DNA of 13,994 nt, from NCBI GenBank assembly GCA_003487805.1, contig DNNE01000187.1, forward strand, positions 1 to 13,994. The letters run 5' to 3'. The notes beneath the pieces are model-generated. The model was not told where the DNA came from. It made no database searches and worked only from the letters and a program-made list of their open reading frames with translations. Below, piece by piece: positions 1-6,363 of the stretch (position 1 is the stretch's first letter; each line of letters opens with the position of its first letter). Origin of the DNA: Blastocatellia bacterium (GTDB lineage Bacteria; Acidobacteriota; Blastocatellia; Pyrinomonadales; Pyrinomonadaceae). The position numbers were made by a program, and so were the translations under genes.

Positions 1-59
1 AAGCGAGGACGCTTGCGCTCCAGTCCATTGACGCATCTGCGAAAACAGGAAGTGGCGTG

Positions 60-512
60 ATGGCAATTCAAGTTTGTCCACAATGTGGTGCTAAGAATCG
101 GGTAGACGAAAACGCATCGCTCGATAAGCAACCCGTCTGCGGAAGATGCGGTACGAAACTACCTGACGCCACCGGGGCACCTAATGGAAAACCACAGATC
201 GTCACGGACATGACGTTTGCGAACGATGTTGTCGCCGCTTCTTCATCGCGGCCAGTGTTGGTTGATGCGTGGGCCGAATGGTGTGGGCCATGTCGCATGG
301 TCGCGCCCATCCTGGAACAACTTGCTGCCGAGTCTGGCGGCCGATACAAGATCGCAAAACTGAACGTCGATGAGAATCCTCGCACCGCCGCGCAATTCAA
401 CATTCGCAGCATTCCCACACTCTTGATTTTCAAGAACGGAAAGCTTGTCGATCAGATTATCGGGGCGCAACCGAAGCAGGCAATCGCGGCGCGGCTCGCC
501 CGTCATGGCTGA
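60..512 (+). CDS. trxC: TrxC-type thioredoxin with N-terminal zinc ribbon
   Basis: A cytoplasmic thiol-disulfide reductase of 150 aa, the usual size of thioredoxin 2. Residues 6-30 form a four-cysteine zinc ribbon (CPQC at 6-9, CGRC at 27-30), the mark that separates TrxC from TrxA. The thioredoxin fold follows, with active site WCGPC at 74-78 (redox Cys75 and Cys78) and the cis-proline of SIPT at Pro119. A GTG at 57 and an ATG at 60 are both possible starts. AGGAAG at 47-52 sits 7 bases before the ATG and only 4 before the GTG, so the ATG is preferred. In the family the enzyme takes electrons from thioredoxin reductase; no reductase gene lies in the window. The 3' end recurs as a damaged copy at 1316-1446, beyond the next gene. 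TrxC assignment is confident; the specific substrates are unknown. Confidence 0.93.
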   Translation: MAIQVCPQCGAKNRVDENASLDKQPVCGRCGTKLPDATGAPNGKPQIVTDMTFANDVVAASSSRPVLVDAWAEWCGPCRMVAPILEQLAAESGGRYKIAKLNVDENPRTAAQFNIRSIPTLLIFKNGKLVDQIIGAQPKQAIAARLARHG

Positions 513-664
513 CGAACAAATCCGTTGACTTGTGGCAACAATCCGAATAAGCTGCGCCAACCTCGCAATAATAGTCTTGGCCGCGATCCAAAACTCTAGT
601 TGAATTCGTGAAGCGACTCTTTACTCTGTCGCCGCATGAGTAAGGCAGGAATCCAAAGATCGCC

Positions 665-693
665 TGGCCATCGCCAACGCCGCGTTTTAAAAT
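665..693 (+). promoter_or_regulatory. possible sigma70-type promoter for the 714-1295 gene
   Basis: TGGCCA (665-670), a 17-base spacer and TAAAAT (688-693) match the -35 and -10 consensus at 4/6 and 5/6 positions. Transcription would start near 700, just before the GGAG ribosome site at 704-707. The -10 lies in a small AT-rich island, so this could be chance. A weaker alternative is TTGACT at 525-530 followed at 17 bases by TAAGCT. Nothing else was recognised in 513-713. Confidence 0.3.
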
Positions 694-713
694 ATTAACA
701 CTTGGAGACTCTT

Positions 714-1295
714 ATGGCAGACGGACTGTTTCATCGATTCGCATGGGCTGTGATCTTAGAAAAAGACGCCAAAGGAAACCCCCAGATCCGATGGGATTTT
801 TATCAGGCACTAGCCTTAATTCTCGGAGTAGTTTTTCTCTCCCTGTACGCATGGAAAGGAACCGGCGAATGGCGAACATTTCCGATTTCGCTGATGATTG
901 CCGCGGCCTCGGTAGCGGCTGGCCTTTTCCTGGGCTTCTTATTTGGAATTCCAAAGATAAACGACAAGCAAGTTAACCCACCGCCACCGACTGGGAATCC
1001 GCCGCCGCCAGGCGGTCCTGTGCCAGACCCGCCGGCGCGTCTCAAACCTAATTCCAACCTCGTGGAAATCTCTGATTGGTTGACCAAAATGATCGTAGGC
1101 GTGGGACTCTTTCAACTCAGCAAGCTTCCCGGGAACCTTCGCCTTCTAGCGGAGTACATGGCGGATGCGTTTGGCAAAAATGCAGTTCCGAGCGCGTTAG
1201 TAATAACGATACTTTGTTATTTCAGCATCTTCGGATTCCTGCTCGGCTATCTGTGGGCGCGGATCTATTTGATGAAAGAATTACCAATAGACTGA
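714..1295 (+). CDS. four-helix membrane protein with proline-rich loop, unknown function
   Basis: A 193-aa integral membrane protein. Hydrophobic segments lie near residues 29-47, 57-79, 124-139 (short) and 159-183. Between the second and third is a loop rich in proline and glycine (residues 88-108, runs of PPPP), followed by a polar stretch containing NLVEISDWLTK (115-125). That stretch and the FLFGIP at the end of helix 2 resemble a conserved bacterial membrane family I have seen but cannot name. The start is the ATG at 714: TTGGAGA (702-708) sits about 6 bases upstream as ribosome site, so the in-frame TTG at 702 is more likely part of that site than the start. The gene lies between intact trxC and a thioredoxin 3' remnant, which suggests that it was inserted or captured by a rearrangement. 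No catalytic motif is visible. Confidence 0.75.
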   Translation: MADGLFHRFAWAVILEKDAKGNPQIRWDFYQALALILGVVFLSLYAWKGTGEWRTFPISLMIAAASVAAGLFLGFLFGIPKINDKQVNPPPPTGNPPPPGGPVPDPPARLKPNSNLVEISDWLTKMIVGVGLFQLSKLPGNLRLLAEYMADAFGKNAVPSALVITILCYFSIFGFLLGYLWARIYLMKELPID

Positions 1296-1315
1296 GGCCG
1301 CTCGTGCGATTCGCT

Positions 1316-1446
1316 AACGCCCCCTCGCGATTCAACATTCGCAGCATTCCCACACTCTGGATTTTCAAGAACGGAAAGCTCGCGATCAGATTGTCGGCGC
1401 GCAACCGAAGCAGGCAATCGCCGCGCGGCTGAAAGCGCACGCGTGA
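1316..1446 (+). pseudogene. 3' remnant of a second thioredoxin gene, frameshifted
   Basis: Bases 1330-1380 match trxC 395-445 with a single mismatch (a Leu codon becomes Trp). Bases 1384-1430 match 450-496 with three mismatches. Between them one base is missing (near 1382), which breaks the frame. If it is restored, the reading continues to an in-frame TGA at 1444-1446, at exactly the same distance as in trxC, but the last five codons differ (ending KAHA instead of ARHG). The similarity fades upstream of about 1316-1328, so the zinc ribbon and the WCGPC active site are absent. This is a dead fragment of a close paralogue. The divergent tail suggests that it came from a separate thioredoxin gene rather than a very recent copy of this one. 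Confidence 0.88.
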
Positions 1447-1493
1447 TAGGATTCACGCAGCCATCGAATACTAGACAACCACGTGGGCGAAGT

Positions 1494-2276
1494 ATGAAGC
1501 AAATAGTCTCCGCGCTTAGCCTGACCTTGATCTTAGCGGCGCTCACGCTTGCTCAATCCAAAACCTCAAAGGAAATCGACGGGCTGGTCGGACCTGTTCA
1601 CACGGTAACCACGGTTCATCTACAGCTCACGAGGACAGAAGAAGGCATCTGGACCGAGGGCCCGCGAACGACAGACACGATAATCACCTATGACGAAAAG
1701 GGAAATGACGGCCGGTTTCGCGGCGGTTCGCCGTTAGCTCGAGACTGTCCTCGAAAACACAACGAGAAGGGGCAGGAGATTGAAGTTGATTGTGAGGGGC
1801 CCTCTCCCGAAACGACCGTAAAGACGTTTTGGAGTTACGACGAGGCGGGACACACGACCGAGATGTTGCAGCGGGACGGCAACGGAAAGTTAATCAGAAG
1901 GTATGCAACGACATTCGATGGGAAAGGAAATGTGATCAGCGGGAGCACCTATGATTCAGAAGACAAGCTGCAACGTAAACTGATGTGGACTTTTGACGAG
2001 AAGGGTAACCGAACTGAATGGACCGAGTCCCATGCAAAAGGGGAAGAGATGGTGCTTTTCGAGAGAATCGTCTCGACTTACGACGACAAGGGCAATGTTC
2101 TTACGGAAACGCAATATGGGAACCCCGAAGGAACGATCACAACACATTTCTTCAGTTATGAGTTCGATCAGAAAGGCAATTGGATTAGAAGAGAAAGCTG
2201 CTGGATGCCATTGGACTCCGCGGACTTGACCTCGAAACAAGTCGATTTACGTTTTATTACCTACTACGAGAAGTAA
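1494..2276 (+). CDS. secreted YD-repeat-like protein, unknown function
   Basis: A 260-aa protein with an N-terminal signal peptide (MKQIVSALSL, a hydrophobic core, and a likely cut after TLA or AQS near residues 20-22). The mature part carries about six degenerate units of the form [YF]D-x-K/A-G-[NH], at residues 66, 115, 141, 167, 196 and 224, spaced 26-29 residues apart except for the first gap. A weak extra unit (NEKGQEIE, near 90) fills that gap. This is the pattern of RHS/YD beta-strand repeats, which form extracellular beta-sheet shells. The protein is far too short for an Rhs toxin, and I see no toxin domain. An upstream in-frame ATG at 1443 lies inside the thioredoxin remnant and would put 17 polar residues before the signal peptide, so ATG 1494 is preferred. 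No strong ribosome site is seen. It is probably exported; its role is unknown. Confidence 0.8.
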   Translation: MKQIVSALSLTLILAALTLAQSKTSKEIDGLVGPVHTVTTVHLQLTRTEEGIWTEGPRTTDTIITYDEKGNDGRFRGGSPLARDCPRKHNEKGQEIEVDCEGPSPETTVKTFWSYDEAGHTTEMLQRDGNGKLIRRYATTFDGKGNVISGSTYDSEDKLQRKLMWTFDEKGNRTEWTESHAKGEEMVLFERIVSTYDDKGNVLTETQYGNPEGTITTHFFSYEFDQKGNWIRRESCWMPLDSADLTSKQVDLRFITYYEK

Positions 2277-2331
2277 TAAAGTCACGCCCCGAAGTCAGAT
2301 TCGCTCAGCGTCCCATCGTTTTCGCAATCCC

Positions 2332-4041
2332 TTACTCTCCCCGTCCCGGATTTAACTGTGCCGGCAGGGGCTTATCGACTTTCGGACGAGACGGAAGATT
2401 AGCAACCTCCCACAGAGTCATGTAGATTGTGCGCGCGACTTTTTCCATCTTCTCGTAATCGATCTTTTGCGGCTCGTCACCCGCGCGGTGATAGTCTTCG
2501 TGCACGCCATCAAAAAAGAAAATGATCGGAATGCCCTTGCGCGCGTAGTTGTAGTGATCGCTGCGGAAGAAAAAGCGGTTCGGGTCCTTCGGATCGTCGT
2601 AACGGACGTCGTAGTTTAGATTGAGAAACGACTTATTCACCTGCATGCTCAGGGCTCCCAATTCCGTACTCATCATCGTCGAGCCAATCACATAAATCGC
2701 ATTGGGCCCCGAAAGTTCTGCGTTGCGCGGATTCGTATCGCCGTCTTTTTTGCTGCGGCCGATCATGTCGATGTTGAGCTGGGCCACGACATGGTCCAAC
2801 GGAACCGTCGGATAGTCGGTGAAGTACTGCGAACCCCACAAGCCTTTCTCTTCGCCGCAGTGCCAGACGAACAGAATGGATCGCTTCGGTTTCTGCTTCG
2901 CATGAGACACTGCCTCTGCCATGCCAAGTACGGCAGTCGTCCCGGAACCATCGTCGTCGGCGCCGTTGCAAATGGTGTCGCTGTTAATAGCCTGGCACTG
3001 TCCACTGCCGGCCATGCCGATATGATCATAATGGGCACCGACCGCGACATACTCATCTTTCAATTTCGGATCGGCGCCTTCCCAAATAGCGACCACGTTC
3101 TGGGTCATGACATGGGCGGGAGCTACACCTATCGTGACGCTTACGTTCTTGTTCGCGTTTAGATCGAATGGCGCCACTGGATCGGCAGTCGCAGATCGAC
3201 TCGTTATAGTCGCGAGATCAAACTTCTCTCCGTCGAGCAGAGCGGTCGCCATCTTTGTCGACAGGACTACATTCGGCACTGCTACGTTTCGCGGAGGCGC
3301 GCCCGTCGCCGGCGCCTGAGCCTGAAACTTTTCCACGACCGCGCGCCCGGGTTGCATCGCGCGCTGACGCTGGACATCCCAACTCTGTCCTGCGCCCGGA
3401 GTGAAAATAGTCAGAATTGCTTTCGCGCCATGCGTTTGCGCATAGGTCGCGGGATTAAAGACGGTATTTGGCGGCGCGCCGCGAAAATCGGCCTGCGTTA
3501 CGCCTTGCGGGAAACCCTGGCCAAACACGACCATGATTTTGCCCTTTACGTCGACGCCTTTGTAATCATCGATGTTCTTTGATTGCACGACCCATCCGCG
3601 TCCGACATAGACCAGTGGCCCAGTGATCGTCGCGGCGATCGTGTTGGGCAGGAAGTCATCGCCGGCTGCGAACTTCTGGCCGTTGATTTCGGCTGATGTG
3701 TGCGCGGGATCGATCTGATCGCGACGCAAAGCGATCTTCTGAAAGAAGGTGCCGTCATCACCCGCCGGTTTGAATCCCCAGCGCGTCAGATTGAGCGCGA
3801 TGAATTTTGCGACCGTATCCAGACCGCGTGAAGGCGTGTCGCGACCTTCCATTTCATCGGAAGCGATGAATGTCAGATAGGTGCGCAACTGCTCGGCAGA
3901 AATCGTATAGACCGCACGGTTGGCAAATGCCGCAGGAGCGCTCGCGGTTTTCGCCGGCTTTTGCTGGGCCAAAGCCGTCGGCAAAGCCACGGACACAGCA
4001 ATCAACAAAATCAGCGTGTAGAGTTTCAGTGTTTTCATCAT
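2332..4041 (-). CDS. secreted M28-family zinc metallopeptidase with PA domain
   Basis: A 569-aa exported peptidase. Residues 1-25 are a signal peptide (cut near ALAQ). Residues about 140-285 look like a protease-associated insert (YKGVDVKGKIMVV at 160-172). The M28 catalytic core follows. By analogy with Streptomyces griseus aminopeptidase, the co-catalytic zinc ligands are His337 (in AHYDH), Asp363 (in ADDDGSG), Glu398 (in CGEEKG, with Glu397 as general base), Asp425 (in NIDMIG) and His496 (in SDHYNY). All are present, so the enzyme should be active. The family removes N-terminal residues from peptides outside the cytoplasm; the exact specificity cannot be read from sequence. Two tandem ATG codons (4041 and 4038) begin the ORF and neither has a strong ribosome site. 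A TATAAG at 4071-4076 (minus strand) could be a -10, but no -35 was found. It is separated from the 79-aa gene upstream by 90 bases and is probably its own unit. Confidence 0.93.
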   Translation of the reverse strand: MMKTLKLYTLILLIAVSVALPTALAQQKPAKTASAPAAFANRAVYTISAEQLRTYLTFIASDEMEGRDTPSRGLDTVAKFIALNLTRWGFKPAGDDGTFFQKIALRRDQIDPAHTSAEINGQKFAAGDDFLPNTIAATITGPLVYVGRGWVVQSKNIDDYKGVDVKGKIMVVFGQGFPQGVTQADFRGAPPNTVFNPATYAQTHGAKAILTIFTPGAGQSWDVQRQRAMQPGRAVVEKFQAQAPATGAPPRNVAVPNVVLSTKMATALLDGEKFDLATITSRSATADPVAPFDLNANKNVSVTIGVAPAHVMTQNVVAIWEGADPKLKDEYVAVGAHYDHIGMAGSGQCQAINSDTICNGADDDGSGTTAVLGMAEAVSHAKQKPKRSILFVWHCGEEKGLWGSQYFTDYPTVPLDHVVAQLNIDMIGRSKKDGDTNPRNAELSGPNAIYVIGSTMMSTELGALSMQVNKSFLNLNYDVRYDDPKDPNRFFFRSDHYNYARKGIPIIFFFDGVHEDYHRAGDEPQKIDYEKMEKVARTIYMTLWEVANLPSRPKVDKPLPAQLNPGRGE

Positions 4042-4101
4042 GATTAGATTGGCGGACAGACTTAGATTTACTTATACGCGCTCTGAGTGGATTTGGTTAC
4101 G

Positions 4102-4116
4102 CGTGCTGGACGGCGC
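4102..4116. repeat. 15-base direct repeat, outer copy (echo of the pntB 3' end)
   Basis: Identical to 4373-4387 over 15 bases. Read on the minus strand it gives AVQHA followed by TAA, echoing the AVQHV-TGA end of pntB. Together the two copies bracket the 79-aa gene. It may be a remnant of duplication or an integration scar; coincidence is possible. Confidence 0.5.
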
Positions 4117-4131
4117 AAGCGGCGGAAAGCA

Positions 4132-4371
4132 TCAGGCAGCCGGCAGTAGTGCTTTTTCAATTGCCTGTGGTAATTCGATTTGTATGAAGAGATCTGACGG
4201 ATACAGATAGTCCTCTCCAGACTCGTCCACTACGCGCAGCAGACCGTCAGTAGAGGCGGCTTCATCCGGTATGACTTGATAGATCTTGCGGATTTCCAAA
4301 TCGCCTGCCTCAGGATTCCGCACGCAAACCACGAATTTTGGTTCCTTTCCTTTAATCTTCATCCTCCTCAC
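4132..4371 (-). CDS. 79-aa conserved small protein, translationally coupled to pntB
   Basis: A small soluble protein of 79 aa (76 aa if the ATG at 4362 is used). It resembles a widespread uncharacterised family of short proteins that I recall ending in a DESGEDYLYP-type motif (here residues 49-58), but I know no function for it. The charged N-terminus is followed by a predicted beta-rich core (FVVCVRNPEAGDLEIRKIYQ). The GTG start at 4371 overlaps the pntB stop in a GTGA arrangement, typical of coupling by re-initiation. With the alternative ATG the AGGAGG would lie with no spacing, which favours GTG. The gene is last in the transhydrogenase operon. Its flanks carry a 15-base direct repeat (4102-4116, 4373-4387). 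No terminator was recognised downstream. Confidence 0.78.
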   Translation of the reverse strand: MRRMKIKGKEPKFVVCVRNPEAGDLEIRKIYQVIPDEAASTDGLLRVVDESGEDYLYPSDLFIQIELPQAIEKALLPAA

Positions 4372-5768
4372 ACGTGCTGGACGGCGCTGACCAATTTCGT
4401 CAGCGTGTCTTTCGCGTCGCCGTAAAGCATCCCGGTCACGGGCTTGAAGAATAGAGGATTTTCGAGGCCGGAGAAACCTTTGCCCTGCCCGCGCTTGAGG
4501 ACGACAACCGACTTTGCGTGATCGACTTCCAGAATTGGCATGCCCGCGATGGGACTCGATGGATTATCGCGCGCGTCCGGATTCACAACGTCGTTCGCGC
4601 CAATCACCATCGCGACATCGGTGGTGGGAAACTCAGGATTGATTTGCTCAAGCTCGTACAACTGCGAATAGGGAACATTCGCTTCCGCCAGCAGCACGTT
4701 CATGTGTCCGGGCATGCGGCCGGCGACCGGATGGATGCCGTACTTCACGGTAACGCCGCGGTTCTCCAGGACGCTCGCGAGTTCGCGCACCGCGTGTTGC
4801 GCCTGTGCGGTTGCCAGACCATAGCCGGGCACAAACACCACCTTATTGGCGTAAGCCAGTTGCACCGCGATGTCGTCGATGCTTACTTCGCGCATCTCGC
4901 CCTGCGCTCCCTCACCAACGACGGCCGTCGCCGCGCTGCCGAACGCGCCAAACAGAACATTCGTGATCGAGCGATTCATCGCCCGGCACATCAGGATTGA
5001 GAGAATAAATCCCGAGAACCCATCCAACGTGCCCGCGATGATCAAAACATTATTGCCGAGCACAAACCCGGTTGCGGCGGAAGCAAGACCGGCATACGAA
5101 TTCAATAGCGACATCACGACCGGCATGTCCGCCGATCCGATGGGCAACACGAGCAAAACTCCGAAGACGAATGCCAGCCCCAACATCACATAAAACGGAA
5201 TGACGGCGGTCGGCACGAAGATCAGATAGATGAATAACCCGATCGTGACCGCCAACAACGTCATGTTGAAGATGTTCTGCCCGCGATAGACCAGCGGCTT
5301 GCCCGGAACAATTCCCTGAAGTTTTCCGAAGGCGATCAGGCTGCCGGTGGTCGTGAGCGAGCCGAGCATGATCTCGAAACCCATTGCGCCCATCTTCACA
5401 TGGCCCAGATCGGCGAGCGGTTTGAAGCCGTGCGTGTAACTGTAATACTCGGCGATTCCCACCAGTGCCGCGGCGAATGCTCCGAACGCATGCGACAGCG
5501 CAGTTCGTTGCGGCATGGCCGTCATCGGCACCCAGACGCCCATCGCCGAACCGAGAAGCCCACCCGCCAATAAGCCAACAATGATCCAGGTATAGCTGAC
5601 GATCTCGAAGTGCATCAGCGTGCCGATGATGGCCATCAGCATGCCGAACTCAGCCATGTGCATCCCGCGCTTAGCGGTTTCGGGATGGCTCAGGCCCTTC
5701 AATCCGAGAATGAAAAGGATCGAAGCGAGCAGGTAACTGAATTCTATGAAGTAGGTTTGCCAGTTCAT
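4368..5768 (-). CDS. pntB: NAD(P) transhydrogenase subunit beta
   Basis: The 466-aa beta subunit (E. coli PntB is 462 aa). It is a cytoplasmic-membrane proton channel fused to the NADP(H)-binding domain III. Residues 1-285 are membrane helices (domain II), with the conserved His93 (in ALSHAFG) and Asn223 (in LLNSYAG) that correspond to proton-path residues in E. coli. Domain III follows, with VPGYGLATAQAQ at 313-324 for NADP(H), the GRMPGHMNVLLAEA loop at 350-363, GAND at 390-393 (Asp393 corresponds to E. coli Asp392) and GFSGLENPLF at 431-440. All key residues are present. The start at 5768 has no evident Shine-Dalgarno site. The outer arm of the hairpin repeat ends only 10 bases upstream, so the leader is partly repeat sequence. 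The stop overlaps the next gene by GTGA. Confidence 0.97.
   Translation of the reverse strand: MNWQTYFIEFSYLLASILFILGLKGLSHPETAKRGMHMAEFGMLMAIIGTLMHFEIVSYTWIIVGLLAGGLLGSAMGVWVPMTAMPQRTALSHAFGAFAAALVGIAEYYSYTHGFKPLADLGHVKMGAMGFEIMLGSLTTTGSLIAFGKLQGIVPGKPLVYRGQNIFNMTLLAVTIGLFIYLIFVPTAVIPFYVMLGLAFVFGVLLVLPIGSADMPVVMSLLNSYAGLASAATGFVLGNNVLIIAGTLDGFSGFILSILMCRAMNRSITNVLFGAFGSAATAVVGEGAQGEMREVSIDDIAVQLAYANKVVFVPGYGLATAQAQHAVRELASVLENRGVTVKYGIHPVAGRMPGHMNVLLAEANVPYSQLYELEQINPEFPTTDVAMVIGANDVVNPDARDNPSSPIAGMPILEVDHAKSVVVLKRGQGKGFSGLENPLFFKPVTGMLYGDAKDTLTKLVSAVQHV
4373..4387. repeat. 15-base direct repeat, inner copy (inside the pntB 3' end)
   Basis: The same 15 bases as 4102-4116. Here they encode the AVQH of the pntB C-terminus just before its stop. 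See the paired copy on the far side of the 79-aa gene. Confidence 0.5.
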
Positions 5769-5778
5769 TACGATCTAT

Positions 5779-5970
5779 TCACAGATTACGCAGATTTCAC
5801 AGATTCAGAAAAAGAATTAGCCACGAAAAAGCACAAAAGGCTCAAAAGAAAAGCTCTGATTCAGCATCAGCCTGAATGACAACTTTGTCGCTGGTTTTGA
5901 TTTCATTTTGTGCTTTTTGTGCCTTTTTGTGGCCGATGTTTTGTTCTGTGTAATCTGTGTAATCTGTGGA
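5779..5970. repeat. imperfect long inverted repeat (CAGATTAC-type element), copy A
   Basis: The left arm (5779-5850) and right arm (5906-5970) are reverse complements with several mismatches and gaps. The outer part of each arm contains CAGATTAC or GTAATCTG units repeated every 9 bases. The inner part contains A-tracts (left) or T-tracts (right) spaced about 8-10 bases apart around GCACAAAA or TTTTGTGC. The loop contains its own small hairpin (ATTCAG 5859-5864 with CTGAAT 5872-5877). It fills nearly the whole gap between pntAB and pntB: it touches the TAG stop of pntAB (5971-5973) and ends 10 bases before the pntB ATG. A second copy lies at 13061-13220. There is no coding sense, and no target-site duplication or transposase was seen. 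Similar CAGATTAC repeats are, as I recall, scattered in many environmental bacterial genomes. Confidence 0.88.
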
Positions 5971-6321
5971 CTATTTCTTCCTTTTGAACATCCTCAACAT
6001 GCGATCAGTAATCACGAATCCGCCCACGACGTTCGTCGTCGAGCAAACCACCGCAATGAATCCGAGGGCCATCGCCACCTTGCTGTGATGTGGCCCAGTG
6101 CCGCCGGCAATTACGATCGATCCAACCAAAGAGATTCCCGAGATCGCATTCGTCGCCGACATCAGAGGCGTGTGCAAGAGCGGCGGCACGCGTGAGATGA
6201 CCTGATAACCAAGAAACGCCGCCAGCGCGAAGACATAAAGCGCCGCGATGATGTTGGTCGACGTCACCACTTCCGATCCTTCGAGCAGCAGAAGTGAAAA
6301 CAGCATTGCTCCTAAAGTCAT
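5971..6321 (-). CDS. pntAB: NAD(P) transhydrogenase subunit alpha part 2
   Basis: A 116-aa membrane subunit corresponding to the C-terminal membrane part of E. coli PntA. In organisms with a split alpha subunit it joins PntAA and PntB in the inner membrane. Three hydrophobic helices lie near residues 24-40, 59-74 and 82-104. The hallmark SRVPPLLHTPLMSATNAISG is at 43-62. A GGAG at about 8 bases upstream supports the ATG at 6321. It follows the second AIM24 gene by 42 bases and precedes pntB by 202 bases filled with hairpin repeat copy A, an unusually large gap inside a complex-encoding operon. Confidence 0.96.
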   Translation of the reverse strand: MTLGAMLFSLLLLEGSEVVTSTNIIAALYVFALAAFLGYQVISRVPPLLHTPLMSATNAISGISLVGSIVIAGGTGPHHSKVAMALGFIAVVCSTTNVVGGFVITDRMLRMFKRKK

Positions 6322-6363
6322 GTCTCGCTCTCCGAAATCAAATTCTTTATTTTCAACTTACGC

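Noticed and set aside
501..514. CGTCA-TGGC-TGACG hairpin across the trxC stop
   Set aside because: Only 5 bp, no T-tract, and it lies within the coding end; likely chance.
1494..2276. Rhs toxin
   Set aside because: Too short, no core-extension motif, no C-terminal toxin domain and no immunity gene next to it.
5779..5970. 9-base repeats as a CRISPR array or iterons
   Set aside because: Units are contiguous without spacers and arranged as inverted arms; no cas or replication gene is present.
5908..6195. Open frame starting in hairpin repeat copy A and running on the plus strand
   Set aside because: It reads repeat arms (ICVICG-like residues) and then the antisense of pntAB. A similar frame at 13046-13399 reads copy B. 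Both are artefacts of the repeat.
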